This document shows positions 31,030-41,529 of a stretch of 64,000 nt of DNA, in pieces (within the stretch, counting starts at the first letter, position 1; every line of letters begins with the position of its first letter). The DNA lies in contig JAGKQI010000061.1 of assembly GCA_018806915.1 (NCBI GenBank), positions 496,001 to 560,000 on the forward strand. The letters are read 5' to 3'. The position numbers were made by a program, and so were the translations under genes. The notes under the pieces are model-generated. The model was not told where the DNA came from and did not search any database. It worked only from the letters and a program-made list of their open reading frames with translations. The DNA comes from Phytophthora colocasiae (taxonomy: Eukaryota; Oomycota; Peronosporomycetes; Peronosporales; Peronosporaceae).

Positions 31030-34000
31030 TTAATCACGTTTTAAATCCTGTCCTGGAGTGCCTTGCTGCATTCTCATACTATCTATTCCTTTCTCCCAGC
31101 TCAGCGTCCATTTAACTTCATCTTCAAGTCGTTCGTGAAGACTCTCAAGAAAGCAATGAGTTGCCTCACCACAGAACTTGACATAGTCGCCATAGGCCAA
31201 GTCTCGCGCTCGGACGAGAGCCCGATGGGCAGGGGTGAGAAGAGTGACACACGAGCCATCGCTCGATACCAGCGGAATACAGACCAAATCTTGGACGCTT
31301 GAGTCAGCTTTGACAGTGGAGGAAGTAGAGTCCAAGCTCAGCCCAGCTGAATCCTTGGCTAGAATGTCCGCCTTCACCTCCTCCCACAATAAATTCACGC
31401 CAAAAGAAGGGATACCAGGCCACGACCGCAACGGGAAGCGAGAGGTTTCGCCATTTTGCGTCAACTTCTGCTGTTCCACCGCCGTCCTCTTCACTTCTTT
31501 TGGGTCACCGCGTTCGTTCACTCGAGCCACTTTACGTAGGCGCTTCAGGGACTTGCGCTTAGCCTTCGGAAGCTCCTCGCCTGCAAATGGCTTGAGATCG
31601 CCCAACGACAACACAGACGAGTCCAGGAGTTGCATGAGGCACTGGCAGAGCTTCACGAGTCTTGCTTCAAACGCCAGTGAGAGTTGAATCTGCCCTGTCA
31701 GGAATTGAATTCGGAGATTGAGCAGAGCGAGTCGAGTTGACTCAGAACGTACGTGTTCACGTTCCTCTAACTCGCGCAGCAGCTGCGCGTTGTTGAGGCT
31801 GCAGAGGTTTGGTCGTAGCTCCAATGTGTGCTGGATCTTGAGCTGCGTATACGACTGGTACTGATCCTCAAAAGCAGAACCAACCGTCGTGATACTCCGC
31901 TGCATTTGCTGCTTGGCCTGCTCCACGAAGTTCAGTACCACAATTCCCGGTACAAGACTCAGCAAATGCGTGAATGAAGCCACTTGCTCTCGGTACGAAA
32001 CTTCCTGTTGCACCACGAAGGCGTGTGCTTTCTCCAGTTGAGTGAACAGATACTCCTCCAAAGCAGCAGGGATACCCGACGGTGGGAGATCCTCCAATTT
32101 CCCTTCCTGCTGATAAAGCGTCTTCGTCTCTTCCTGGCATCTCACGCCGACTTGGTTAGCAAACTCCAAGAAGGGAACAGCTGGCTTCTGGTCCTCTTCG
32201 TCCACTACCTCAACGTCTCGTATCACTTGTTTAACCCCTTCTTCTTGCCCTACGGATGGATCAAACTCGATAGCCTTCGGTTCCAGCTGGCTGGGGCATC
32301 GTAAGAATCCAAAATACATTCCTCGGTGATAAATCTTCGCTCGAAGCTGCAGAAGAATTCGTAACGCGTAACCCGTAAGATCTGGTTGACGATTCCCTTG
32401 ACTGACAACGGAGTCTAGAGAGGACAGCAGCTCATCGATTGCAGCAGAACGTGACTCGCACCGCGTCATTTCCGAACGATACCGCTCTTGTGCAGCGCGG
32501 CGAGGGAGCCCGAACTTCTGTCCGAGTCCTTCCTTCATCGCCAGACTCTGTATACACACCTGATACCGAGCTTTGAAGTCCTGCCATGTATCCAGCACTT
32601 GAGCCTGTTTGGTACTGATGTCCAGAATCTGCCTCTCTCGCTCGGAAATTTGATCTCGGGCTTGTGCTTCGACTGCAGCGAGTCTCTCTTTGGCAGCTGC
32701 GATCTCCTCCGGGTGGTAGTCGCATCCACTGATGATCTCACAGCTCGTCAAGTCGGGGAAAAGCTGCGACGAACACGCACGAACGAAATCTTGGCAGGAC
32801 GATAATAGGCTGGTGATGTCGCTCTCAGTCATACCACGAAGCACAGCCACTTTCTCTTTTGCCTCCCCTTTAAACACACCCAGACGCTTTTTGGCCTTGA
32901 CTTCGAGGCCCTGGAGAGCTGCCAGACTTAGCTGGAGAGGAAGTTGCGCTTGGAAGCTGATCTGCGTCATTCTGGTGTGCTCCACGTGCTCCAGAGCCTC
33001 CTTCATCTTACCAGCGAATGCTAATTGCTGCTCGTCTACCTTAATCCAAACGCCTCGCAGATGTCGCTCTAGTCGCTGTTGGTGGTTCAGAAGCTCTCCC
33101 ATTCGAGGCTGGTATAATTGCACATCTACTCGCCCTTTACGTGGCCAGTGAACACGCAGTCTCTCTTCGAGTAACATCGCGGAGCTTGCATGGCGTTCAT
33201 CACGAATCCCTTCTGACTGCGAGCAAGTGTTGGTTGCATCCAAGTCGTATTTAGACAAAATCGCCTCTCGGAAGGAGGCAAGCAAGCCCTCGACAGTGCT
33301 ACTGGGGACATTCAAAACCAGAAACTCGGTGGTGACTTTTTCCAGAACCGCTTGCTGTTGTAAATCCGAATCAGCCTCCATCGTGTTGACCCCATCGACC
33401 TGCTGGTTTGGTTCACCTTCACGTGGTTCAGTTGGCTCATTAGATGCTTCGGCTGGCTCCGAAGAGTCTTGGTCACCACTCTCGTCCTCCGTTCGCTCCA
33501 AAATACCTTGAGCTAACACAGCTAGAGAGACAGCGACAGCCAGTTCCAAGCCAGAAGTAGTCCGAAAAGTATTCTCTTGTGGCGGTGGCTCTGATTCAGA
33601 CGCAGATTGCTCTGTCATGGTGGTATCCGAACCGAGGCTTAGCATCTTGTCAATATGCTGCACACTGAGGAAATAGTCCAGGTTGAACGTATCGTCGTTC
33701 GTAACACGAGTCAGTTGTCTCAACCCGAAGAAATCGCACAGACGCTGTAGATACAGCAGCCGCTGTTTGCCGATAGCGACGATGTTGATATCTGCGGCCA
33801 GGGAAAGCCGCTTGTCATAGGCTCGGTATTCATCTTCAATGAGCATCAAGAAACTCAACGAACGCTGGAACTCATCACGTAAAACGGAGTCTGTAGGCGA
33901 GTGGCGAAGACGGGCGCAACTCTGAGTGAACTTGGTCTCGAGCTCTGCCAAAGATTCTTCGTTGTTATCCTTGAGCGTATCCAGTAGATCCATCACACTT

Positions 34001-36201
34001 AAGTTGACGTACTGAACCTTGTCGGCACTCTCCTCCATGCACATCACGACTCGAAGGAAGAACTTGGCGAGCTTCTCGACTTGGTCATGCAGTAGCGCAC
34101 TCTGCTGCTCCATTCGCTTGCCCATTTCCTCCACTAGTAAGAGACTTTCCTGTTGTCTTTTGCCCATCAGGTCGTCACACTCACGGGTGATCACTTGATC
34201 TACGATGGAATTGGCTTGAGTCTGCAACTGAAGCTGGTCGGCAATAAAATGCAAGTGCTGCTGCCACGATTCACCCAGCTCAGACACATAGAGGAGAGTC
34301 CCAAGACGTCGCTGGACCTTTCGAATTGCCACGAGATCCACCAAACTACCACTGCTTTGACTCGGCTCATTCGTTTTACCACCGAACATTGCAGAGCTCT
34401 TTCTCATGCTCTTGGGACTATTCAGTATGGCTGACACTGACGGGGGAGAAGAGATTGTTTTCTCACTCGCAACTCCAGTTGATGTGTTGATTGGGCTCAT
34501 CGTTCCAGTACGTTTAAGTGGTGATGGCGACGTTGCTCCACTGGCCTGAAGAGAGGCAAAGTTCTGGGTAATTGCGTCCAACTGGGCCAGAATATCTTCC
34601 AGTTCTCCCTTAAAGCTGTCGTTCATCTCTTCCAGGTTTATCAGCATCGAAATTTGAGTCTGTAGGCCTGGTAACAGCGCCATGATCTCGCCTTTGGAGG
34701 CTTTGCGGATCTTCTCCAGTGTTGACTGCACCGCCTTCCGCTCAGCTTCTTTGCCTTGCTTCTCCATCACACTTTCCAAGGGTAGAGCGCTAAGTAGAAC
34801 CCCCACAGAGGCCACTACCGGCTCCAAGTTCTCACCGTAGATGAGATCTGCGATGCAGAGCTGCTTTGCGAGCGCATCTAACTCGGTCTTCAAACCTCCA
34901 GCCGTACGGAAAAAGTCCTCCATGGAGTCGTCACTGAGCAGTGTCACTAGAGTCCTCTTGGCCTCTTCCACTGCTCCTTCTTTCGCCATTGCTCCAAAAC
35001 CATGGAGTTCCAGACGCAGAGCCTCCCGTAGTGTCTTGGCAGCTTCTCCTTTGGCTTCGTGTAGTTTTCGTAGGTCTGCAAAGAAGGACTGGTTCTTGTC
35101 TTCTTCAAATTGCTGCGCAGCACTCAACTCCTCTAAAAAACCGTTTACTTGGCTCGAAGTGAGAGAAGCTCCAGCGTCTTCTAACTTCTTCAGAACATCC
35201 AGACGCTGCTCGCGGTGAACTCTTTCCTGGAAGACACGAATCTGCTCAAGAGCAAGCTGTCGTTCCTCTGGGTCAGTAAAGAGAGACGAGTTGAGCGTCT
35301 CTTGAAACTTAGCAATAGCGCTATCGTGCCGTAAATGGCGCCAGCGAATCTGCCCCTGCTCCCACGAAAGTCTGGCGTCCAGGAACACATCTACATTGGC
35401 CGTGTCCATTCTTGCTACCAGATCCGCATAGACTCTGCGGTTGCAGATCACAACTGTATTCACCTCATACGCCTCCGCTTCGATAATGCGCTCCACTTCA
35501 GGTGGCAATGCGTGTGCAGTTTCCATCAGAGCGCACGTCAGTCTCTGCAGGCCGAAGTGGATGCGATGGATCCGAGTTTGCTCAATCTCCTCCAGTCCAA
35601 CAGCGAAGTGGGCAATCTCGTCGGTTCTCCGTTGGCAAACAGCCTCTAACTCAGTCCACATGGACAGAATGCTCTCGTTGTCGGACGTCAGTAAGAGTTG
35701 ACTGTTTGTTAACGCAACCTTTGCGTCTCGAACCCCCTCGTCAATCGCAGCAAGAACTTCCTTCACATGGTCAGCTGCTCGGATGATGGCGACTTCCACG
35801 TCCTCGCTGATGGCCTTAACCTCCTCTCCATACTGCATTTGTGCCTCCATGTGGCGATCACGACGACGAACATCGTTCAGTTTGATCTGGCTGGGACCTT
35901 CCGAGGCGGATTTGTGCTGTATCTGGTTGTCTCCAGAGCCTACGACAAAGTAGTTGTCCTCCAGCTGCCGAACCTCCGAAATCATCCGAGCTTCCTCACT
36001 AGATGGTGGCAAGGCCTCCAAGGTGATGCGATCTCGAGCGAATGACTGCTGAGGATCCTCTTCATCATCCCTGAGAACTTTTTCCTGCTCCTCCTTCAGG
36101 TAAAGCGTGGCTGAACGCACCTTCTTCTGGCTGAGGACGTCCACGAGCTGCACTTCAGCGCGAGACTTGAGCGCCATGGCAGACGCCTCCAACGACGCCA
36201 T
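31030..36201 (-). CDS. CCDC180: CCDC180-like flagellar coiled-coil protein
   Basis: A single-exon 1723-residue ORF. It is almost entirely alpha-helical and charged. The N-terminal third (about 70-330) resembles the DUF4455 domain of CCDC180, with NRRVYADLVARMDTANVDVF, ARLSWEQGQIRWRHLRHD and DPEERQ. A Ser/Pro-rich linker (about 560-620) and an acidic low-complexity spacer (about 870-960) separate helical blocks. The C-terminal block (about 1130-1480) resembles DUF4456, with a conserved Tyr/Phe-rich patch RAKIYHRGMYFGF. The length is close to the roughly 1700 residues of animal CCDC180. The family is found in ciliated organisms and is linked to cilia and flagella; here it would serve zoospores. 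Assignment is by domain pattern; a different large flagellar coiled-coil protein is the alternative. Confidence 0.7.
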   Translation of the reverse strand: MASLEASAMALKSRAEVQLVDVLSQKKVRSATLYLKEEQEKVLRDDEEDPQQSFARDRITLEALPPSSEEARMISEVRQLEDNYFVVGSGDNQIQHKSASEGPSQIKLNDVRRRDRHMEAQMQYGEEVKAISEDVEVAIIRAADHVKEVLAAIDEGVRDAKVALTNSQLLLTSDNESILSMWTELEAVCQRRTDEIAHFAVGLEEIEQTRIHRIHFGLQRLTCALMETAHALPPEVERIIEAEAYEVNTVVICNRRVYADLVARMDTANVDVFLDARLSWEQGQIRWRHLRHDSAIAKFQETLNSSLFTDPEERQLALEQIRVFQERVHREQRLDVLKKLEDAGASLTSSQVNGFLEELSAAQQFEEDKNQSFFADLRKLHEAKGEAAKTLREALRLELHGFGAMAKEGAVEEAKRTLVTLLSDDSMEDFFRTAGGLKTELDALAKQLCIADLIYGENLEPVVASVGVLLSALPLESVMEKQGKEAERKAVQSTLEKIRKASKGEIMALLPGLQTQISMLINLEEMNDSFKGELEDILAQLDAITQNFASLQASGATSPSPLKRTGTMSPINTSTGVASEKTISSPPSVSAILNSPKSMRKSSAMFGGKTNEPSQSSGSLVDLVAIRKVQRRLGTLLYVSELGESWQQHLHFIADQLQLQTQANSIVDQVITRECDDLMGKRQQESLLLVEEMGKRMEQQSALLHDQVEKLAKFFLRVVMCMEESADKVQYVNLSVMDLLDTLKDNNEESLAELETKFTQSCARLRHSPTDSVLRDEFQRSLSFLMLIEDEYRAYDKRLSLAADINIVAIGKQRLLYLQRLCDFFGLRQLTRVTNDDTFNLDYFLSVQHIDKMLSLGSDTTMTEQSASESEPPPQENTFRTTSGLELAVAVSLAVLAQGILERTEDESGDQDSSEPAEASNEPTEPREGEPNQQVDGVNTMEADSDLQQQAVLEKVTTEFLVLNVPSSTVEGLLASFREAILSKYDLDATNTCSQSEGIRDERHASSAMLLEERLRVHWPRKGRVDVQLYQPRMGELLNHQQRLERHLRGVWIKVDEQQLAFAGKMKEALEHVEHTRMTQISFQAQLPLQLSLAALQGLEVKAKKRLGVFKGEAKEKVAVLRGMTESDITSLLSSCQDFVRACSSQLFPDLTSCEIISGCDYHPEEIAAAKERLAAVEAQARDQISERERQILDISTKQAQVLDTWQDFKARYQVCIQSLAMKEGLGQKFGLPRRAAQERYRSEMTRCESRSAAIDELLSSLDSVVSQGNRQPDLTGYALRILLQLRAKIYHRGMYFGFLRCPSQLEPKAIEFDPSVGQEEGVKQVIRDVEVVDEEDQKPAVPFLEFANQVGVRCQEETKTLYQQEGKLEDLPPSGIPAALEEYLFTQLEKAHAFVVQQEVSYREQVASFTHLLSLVPGIVVLNFVEQAKQQMQRSITTVGSAFEDQYQSYTQLKIQHTLELRPNLCSLNNAQLLRELEEREHVRSESTRLALLNLRIQFLTGQIQLSLAFEARLVKLCQCLMQLLDSSVLSLGDLKPFAGEELPKAKRKSLKRLRKVARVNERGDPKEVKRTAVEQQKLTQNGETSRFPLRSWPGIPSFGVNLLWEEVKADILAKDSAGLSLDSTSSTVKADSSVQDLVCIPLVSSDGSCVTLLTPAHRALVRARDLAYGDYVKFCGEATHCFLESLHERLEDEVKWTLSWEKGIDSMRMQQGTPGQDLKRD

Positions 36202-36332
36202 CGCAGCGCACCTCTCTGTCTCTCAAACGTGTTGTAACGGACCTGCGACTAAAAACAATACTATGATGGATCTAACTGCGTTGTATATGGAGGTATCGCT
36301 TTACGATGGGCGTTCGTCACTATCCAGGTAAA

Positions 36333-37224
36333 TTAACTCGTCCACCACGAAGACAAGCCCAGTCCGTCCTCATCAATAGTGCCCTGATGAAACAAAGCCA
36401 CAGTCAAAACAAAATAAATGCAATAAGGAAGCACAAAACTCACCAGGATGTGAATAGCAGACGGCGTGGGGTCGTTGTCAGACAGATCGACACTCGAGGA
36501 CCGTCGACGCGCCAGAGACTGCCGCATGTCGCCAGCGCTGATCTCCTTCTCTGCCTTGTCCGTCGCTTCTGTCGTCGTGGCTTGGATGCCTGCAGTTCAT
36601 CACACAGAAATCCTGTCACTCTACAGTTCCCACGTATTAATACTACAAAAATTCTCTCTTGCCTTTAGCTGTCTTGGTCACTCGAGTGAAGTTGATGTTG
36701 GTCACTCGAAAGCGGATCTCCTCGTGCAGGTCCATGTAGAACTTCTCCTGCCCCTCCGAGTACTTCCACACCCACAGTCTCTCCGCCGTATCACTAGAAA
36801 AAAAAATATATCAACAGTAAATAGTCAGTCAGTCAGTGTCTTTACTATAGTTTTTTCTCTCTTACAAGTAGGACGGCGTCTGTAGTGCGTAGGACGGGAT
36901 GATAATATCCTGCACAAAGTCCATCGAGACGCGGATGTGCTCCTCTGTGCAGCTGACGATGCGTCCTTTAAGCACTTCCCCAACGAACGGCCTGAACACA
37001 ACCATGCGGAACTCCACCTGCGAGTGGGAAGTGCCGTCCGACGGATGGACGAACGCGTCTCCGATGCTCACAAAGTCGTAGAGCGTGATACAGAGCCCCA
37101 CATCAGCAATGACTTTATTCGCGTACTTTCGGTCCACCTCCTCTATCAGAACTTGCGTGTAGTCGGCGTCAAACAGCTCCGGGGCCACGGGAATCACGTC
37201 CGAGATGCGGGTGAGTACGAACAT
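36333..37224 (-). CDS. RPC8: RNA polymerase III subunit RPC8 (Rpc25/POLR3H)
   Basis: Four exons on the minus strand: 37224-36866, 36793-36663, 36589-36444, 36383-36333, giving about 228 residues. The N-terminus MFVLTRISDVIPVAPELF, VIADVGLCITLYDFVSIGDA and VEFRMVVFRPFVGEVLKG identify RPC8 rather than RPB7. The second exon gives DTAERLWVWKYSEGQEKFYM; the last ends GTIDEDGLGLSSWWTS, the conserved tail. RPC8 pairs with RPC9 as the stalk of Pol III and helps start tRNA and 5S transcription. Exon phases all agree. The second intron has a GC donor (GCAAGA) instead of GT. Compared with human (204 residues) there is a basic/Ser-rich insertion before the tail. The start codon is 212 bases from the divergent CDF gene. 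Confidence 0.92.
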
Positions 37225-37436
37225 TATTGAGCTTTTATTAAGATGACTGGAGATCAGAGAATCGTACTACCAACAGAAAAATGTACCAATTATTAGGTAC
37301 ATGTAGTACGTTACACCTTGTCAAGTTCGCACTTCGCTTGCTGGACGTGTGTTCCGACCACTCGCGATCTGTCCAAGCAGCCCTCATTACTGTACTACCT
37401 TATACTACCTTTACACTACCTTTACACTGCTGTCCA

Positions 37437-38878
37437 ATGGCCGAGTCTACGTCGCTTAATTCTCCGTCCTTGCAGCGCTCTCCGCTGTCGCCCAACGGCT
37501 ACGGATCGCTTACTGTAACCCCCGGGGGCACCAAAGTGGACGATCGGTACCGTCCGTCGCAGGTCTCACACGCTTTCCTGCTCAAGAAGGAGGCGGACGT
37601 CGAAGCGCAGGGTCCACCCTCACCCTCTGGTGCTACTCTACGCGTTCAGGCCGCCATCAACGTGTCCCTGGCTGCCAATGTGGTACGTTCTACATTTCGT
37701 TCTACACTTACGTTGGTCGACTAAGTAGTCGCTTGAATGATTCTACCTATACACGAAATTAGGCACTGGCAATTGTTAAGATCTACGCGGCCTTCACTAG
37801 TGGTTCATTGGCTGTGTTATCATCACTAGTGGACTCCATCTTGGACCTCACGTCTCAAGCGCTTTTCTGGTACTCGGACAAGCGGATGCACACACCCAGC
37901 GTCCAGTATCCGGCCGGTAGAAGGAGGTTGGAGCCAATTGCAGTGATTATTTCAGCTACGCTAATGGGGATGGCAGGTGAGATGCAGCAGCTATGGATTT
38001 TCTGTCATGTGGTTAATTAATTAACCCCCCCCCCACTGTTGGTCTATTGCAGCTATTGAAGTGATTCAGCAGTCGGTGGAGGCGCTCGTGAAGGGCTTCA
38101 ATGGCCACCAACGAGAGCTCCAGATCTCTTCCTTCACTATGCTCGTTCTCCTGGTTGCAATCGTCATTAAGCTCATTCTCTGGTATTTCTGCGCCAAGAT
38201 TGCTTCCCACTCGCCTTCTGCTGATGCTCTGGCTCAGGTAATCGCCGCCACTCAATCTCTTCGCAGTTTGTTTAACAAAACTGGTTGGTTGGTCTCTGTA
38301 ACACTAAACCCATTGATTACTATTTGCTGTCTGCAGGACCACCGCAACGACGTCTTCAGCAACACAGTGGCTGTGGCTGCTGCCTTTGCGGCCCATTGGC
38401 ATTCGAGTCTCTGGTATCTCGATTCCGTCGGTGCTATCGTCATCTCAGTGTACATCGCTGTCAGTTGGCTGGCAACCGGAAAGGAGCAAGTGGAGCGTCT
38501 CGTTGGTCTGCGTACGTACTACTTTTAAGTAACTCACCAACCAGAGGGCTATCGTCTGTGTTAACTGTTGCCTGATGTTCTGCAGAGGCTGATCAAGAGT
38601 TTATTGACCAAATTCGCCTACTGGGTGATGTCCACCACCCGATGATGAGGACGGACATTGTGCGGGCGTATCATTTTGGTAACAATTACCTTGTGGAGAT
38701 GGAGGTTATCCTGCCAGAGGACATGTGCGTGAAGGACGCCCACGACATCAGTCTCAGCCTGCAGGATAAAGTGGAGGAGCTGGACAATGTGGAGCGCGCG
38801 TTCGTGCACGTTGACTATCTAGAGCGCAACTACGACGAACACAAGGACCCCACGCTCCGCCGCAACGACTCGCCGTAG
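37437..38878 (+). CDS. Cation diffusion facilitator (Mn-type CDF metal transporter)
   Basis: Five exons: 37437-37682, 37763-37976, 38053-38237, 38337-38511, 38586-38878; 370 residues, all phases consistent. A Ser/Pro-rich cytosolic N-terminus (about 60 residues) precedes six membrane helices. Helix 2 carries SLVDSILDLTSQ, a DxxxD metal site as in Mn-CDF proteins; helix 5 has WYLDSVGAIVISVY. After helix 6 comes the cytosolic ferredoxin-like domain, with DVHHPMMRTDIVRAYHFGNN and VERAFVHVDYLE. The family exports divalent metal by proton exchange across vacuolar or Golgi membranes. I chose 37437 as the start because MAESTSLNS opens a typical tail; an in-frame ATG at 37281 would add 52 unlikely residues. 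Confidence 0.9.
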
Positions 38879-39275
38879 AAACTTACACGAATAACGAACT
38901 TCCTTTGGATCCTTTTGTGTTGAAGTGTGTCTTTGCTGGAACCACACCGAGACAGCTGTACAGGATGTGATAGGCTTAATAGTGCTACTCGAATTGACTT
39001 TCGACGTGCGGCTGGTATAGCTAAGGCTTTCACCACACAAACTCCCCGACTATCGCTAGATATTCTGAGTCTTGGCCGAGCTTTACCTAGTAGTGGTCAG
39101 AGATGGCCTGCAGACTCCCCAGGTGTGTGGTAGTTGCCCCTTCATATGACGCCTGCTGTCACTGAAGATCACTCGCGGCCTTCAAACAGCGAGAAGAACA
39201 AGATGCAGTCTTGACTCAAGCTGTTCTACTCGAGTAGAACGTCCGTCGTCTTATTAGCGCTTCGTTCGAGCTCAG
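38879..39275. other. Intergenic, no gene seen
   Basis: 3' flank of the CDF gene and upstream region of the LPMO gene. I see no gene in it; the core promoter of the LPMO gene lies at its right end. Confidence 0.6.
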
Positions 39276-39292
39276 TCACTTTTCAATTTGCC
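39276..39292 (+). promoter_or_regulatory. Oomycete Inr+FPR core promoter of the LPMO gene
   Basis: TCACTTTTCAATTTGCC fits the oomycete initiator (TCAYTYY) joined to the flanking promoter region (CAWTTTNYY) with no mismatch. It lies 33 bases before the ATG, the usual place of the transcription start. Confidence 0.8.
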
Positions 39293-39324
39293 TTCGCCCA
39301 GCAACCACTTCCAGTTCAACAATC

Positions 39325-40104
39325 ATGCAAATCGCTTACACTGCAGTCGCCACCGCAGCACTCGCCTTCAACTATGCCGACGCCCATGGATACGTTTCCA
39401 AACCTGCTGCCCAATTCGTTGACCCAACATCGTCCACGAGCTACGTCAAGACCATTACAGCCGACGTCAACGGCGCCTTTGGAGGCCTCAAGTGGGACGA
39501 CAACCCCGTGGCCAACGCCGCCACTTTCACCTCAGCGTTCCCTAACTCCGGCTACTCATCACTACGCAACATGCTCGATCAGCAAGTCACGGACTGCGCC
39601 AACACGAAGACAGACGTTTCGCCAGTCGACGTCTCGGGGCTCACTGTCATGAACTGGCAGAACGACCAGGAGCAGAAAGGCTTCATCGACTCGCACCACG
39701 GGCCGTGCGAAGTCTGGATCGACGATACAATGGTGGACCACCAGGATGACTGTGTCGCCACTTACGGCTCGTCATACCCTGCCAACGTCAAGGCGGATTT
39801 CTCCCAGTGCTCGGGGGATTGCACCCTGCGCTTCTACTGGCTGGCGCTGCACGAGCCCAACTGGCAGATCTACAAGCAGTGCGTGCCCATCGTCAACAAC
39901 TCTGGGACGCAGAGCCAAGTACAGGGCACAGTCGTTCCTGCCACGGAAAGCGACAGCGGATGCCAGAACCGCGCGCTTCGTACGGCTGAAGATGCTCCTA
40001 GGCACTTGGCCAATGGAGCGAAGATCAACTGGACGGACAACCGATTCCTGCGCGCGTTCAACGAGTTCGCTTTGAGCTTCCAGACGGAGGAAACGGACAA
40101 TTGA
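39325..40104 (+). CDS. AA17-family lytic polysaccharide monooxygenase (secreted)
   Basis: 259 residues, single exon. A signal peptide (1-20, MQIAYTAVATAALAFNYADA) is followed by HGYVSKPAAQF, so the mature protein begins with His, one ligand of the copper histidine brace. A second brace His is likely in DSHHGPCEVWID. Several Cys suit disulfides. The sequence matches the AA17 family described from Phytophthora infestans, copper enzymes that oxidatively cleave pectin (homogalacturonan) during plant infection. The family knowledge is established; substrate here is inferred. The C-terminal tail from about 195 is a low-conservation extension. An exact Inr+FPR promoter precedes it. Confidence 0.88.
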   Translation: MQIAYTAVATAALAFNYADAHGYVSKPAAQFVDPTSSTSYVKTITADVNGAFGGLKWDDNPVANAATFTSAFPNSGYSSLRNMLDQQVTDCANTKTDVSPVDVSGLTVMNWQNDQEQKGFIDSHHGPCEVWIDDTMVDHQDDCVATYGSSYPANVKADFSQCSGDCTLRFYWLALHEPNWQIYKQCVPIVNNSGTQSQVQGTVVPATESDSGCQNRALRTAEDAPRHLANGAKINWTDNRFLRAFNEFALSFQTEETDN

Positions 40105-40335
40105 GCCAATGCAGTACAAGCGAAGACAGCTGTACTATACTAGTCGTAGACCTGTTGCAGTACGTCCTCAGAGGTTGATGTCATAGTGCGTAATAGAATT
40201 TGTGACAGCAAATCATCGAGTGCATACATGTCCTGTATCCATCTTCAGTCGACTGGTGAAATGGCTACAACTGCAACGGAAGATTTCAATTCGAATAGAC
40301 GCAAAGCTAAACTTGAGCACAACAGAGCGAAATAA

Positions 40336-40668
40336 ATGCCAGAAGCAGCGAAGATCGAGAGCTCATCCGAAATCACAGAGCAGGAGTATCGTAAGATCTC
40401 GTCGCGTCCTCACCTCAAGCACAATGATATGACGGCGGAGGTGTGCACAGAAACCATCGAGATCATCACCATGGCGTGTGATAAGCACGTTCCAGTGAAA
40501 AACTACGAGGCAGCAGCGCAACTCATCAAGCAGAGTATGGACAAGAAGTTCGGATCGTCCTGGCACTGCTTCATCGGCGAAGGTTACGGCTTTGACATCA
40601 GCTACCAGCAGCGACACATGTTGTACCTGTACGTGGGCGAGATCGGAGTACTAGTCTACAAATGCTGA
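40336..40668 (+). CDS. DYNLL: Dynein light chain LC8 type
   Basis: 110 residues. The C-terminal 85 residues are nearly invariant LC8: TIEIITMACDKHVPVKNYEA, KFGSSWHCFIGEGYGFDISY and HMLYLYVGEIGVLVYKC. The N-terminal 20 or so residues are an acidic extension beyond the usual 89-residue protein. LC8 is a dimeric hub bound by dynein intermediate chain and many other partners through short motifs. In this organism it serves cytoplasmic and flagellar dynein. The ATG at 40336 is the only candidate. Confidence 0.95.
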   Translation: MPEAAKIESSSEITEQEYRKISSRPHLKHNDMTAEVCTETIEIITMACDKHVPVKNYEAAAQLIKQSMDKKFGSSWHCFIGEGYGFDISYQQRHMLYLYVGEIGVLVYKC

Positions 40669-40884
40669 CTAATTTGCGCTGTAAGGAATCTATACAACCG
40701 CTACAGACTCTTTCAATGACAGAGAGCTTTTGGTTGCTCTTGCTCGTCTTCTTCATTTGCTAGTGTTCGTTAGCTATTGTACTCTTGCACTATTGTGTCT
40801 ACGAGAATTAATAAGGTGCTGGGCCTCTCGTTACTAAAAACCTACGACAACCACTTGGTGACACAGAACAACTCGGCAACGGAG

Positions 40885-41295
40885 CTACACTGCTTCGTCT
40901 TTATCTATGAACTTGGTGGGCAGTTCCAGAGTCTTCTTGGGCGACAGGTTAACCTCCGTTCGACGGTCTCTGGCTTCCATGGCTTTCACGAACTCCTTGC
41001 TCTCCAACTCCAAGAATGGAAGTCCGTACCGTCGATTACGTCTATCAGAGTCGTCCTGTGCCTTGGCTGGTTTCTTGTTGAAGCAACCGCGAGCCTCCAG
41101 TGCCATTAGCAGTCCACAGATCAGGAACATTGCGCTGTACATGCCGCCGACGATGTAGCAATTGACCTCCGCACTGCTGGCGCTCACGTGCAGTCCATGG
41201 ACAAAGTGCGGCTGGAATCGTAGAAGCAGACCGAAGACAGGCATAAGCAGCATTCCAGCAGTCGACAGCGCAACGGCAGCGCAAAGGAAGCTCAT
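40885..41295 (-). CDS. Small two-helix membrane protein, RNase-kappa-like
   Basis: 136 residues with two membrane helices, about 5-27 (LCAAVALSTAGMLLMPVFGL) and about 47-66 (YIVGGMYSAMFLICGLLMAL). A short loop with VHGL and a conserved-looking NCYIVGGMYSAM precede the second helix, resembling RNASEK (ribonuclease kappa / V-ATPase accessory). The basic, charged tail of about 65 residues is longer than in animals. RNASEK associates with V-ATPase and endosomal uptake. Similarity is weak; an unrelated small membrane protein is possible. Confidence 0.45.
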   Translation of the reverse strand: MSFLCAAVALSTAGMLLMPVFGLLLRFQPHFVHGLHVSASSAEVNCYIVGGMYSAMFLICGLLMALEARGCFNKKPAKAQDDSDRRNRRYGLPFLELESKEFVKAMEARDRRTEVNLSPKKTLELPTKFIDKDEAV

Positions 41296-41529
41296 GACAC
41301 ACAGTCCCTTCCTTCTCTAATAATGCAGTCTTGAAAATTGAATGGACCAATCATAGTGCTGTGTTGTGTACCCATCTCATAGATACTTTTTCATCCATTG
41401 TTGTCAGAAACGTGATTCCGGTGTCCTATCAATGCTATTCGGTGAGGTTATCGTCCGTCTACCTTGCTATGGTAGTATATTCTACTATAGTTCAAGACGA
41501 TCGATATTTCTCAATCTCTCTCTCTGTGT

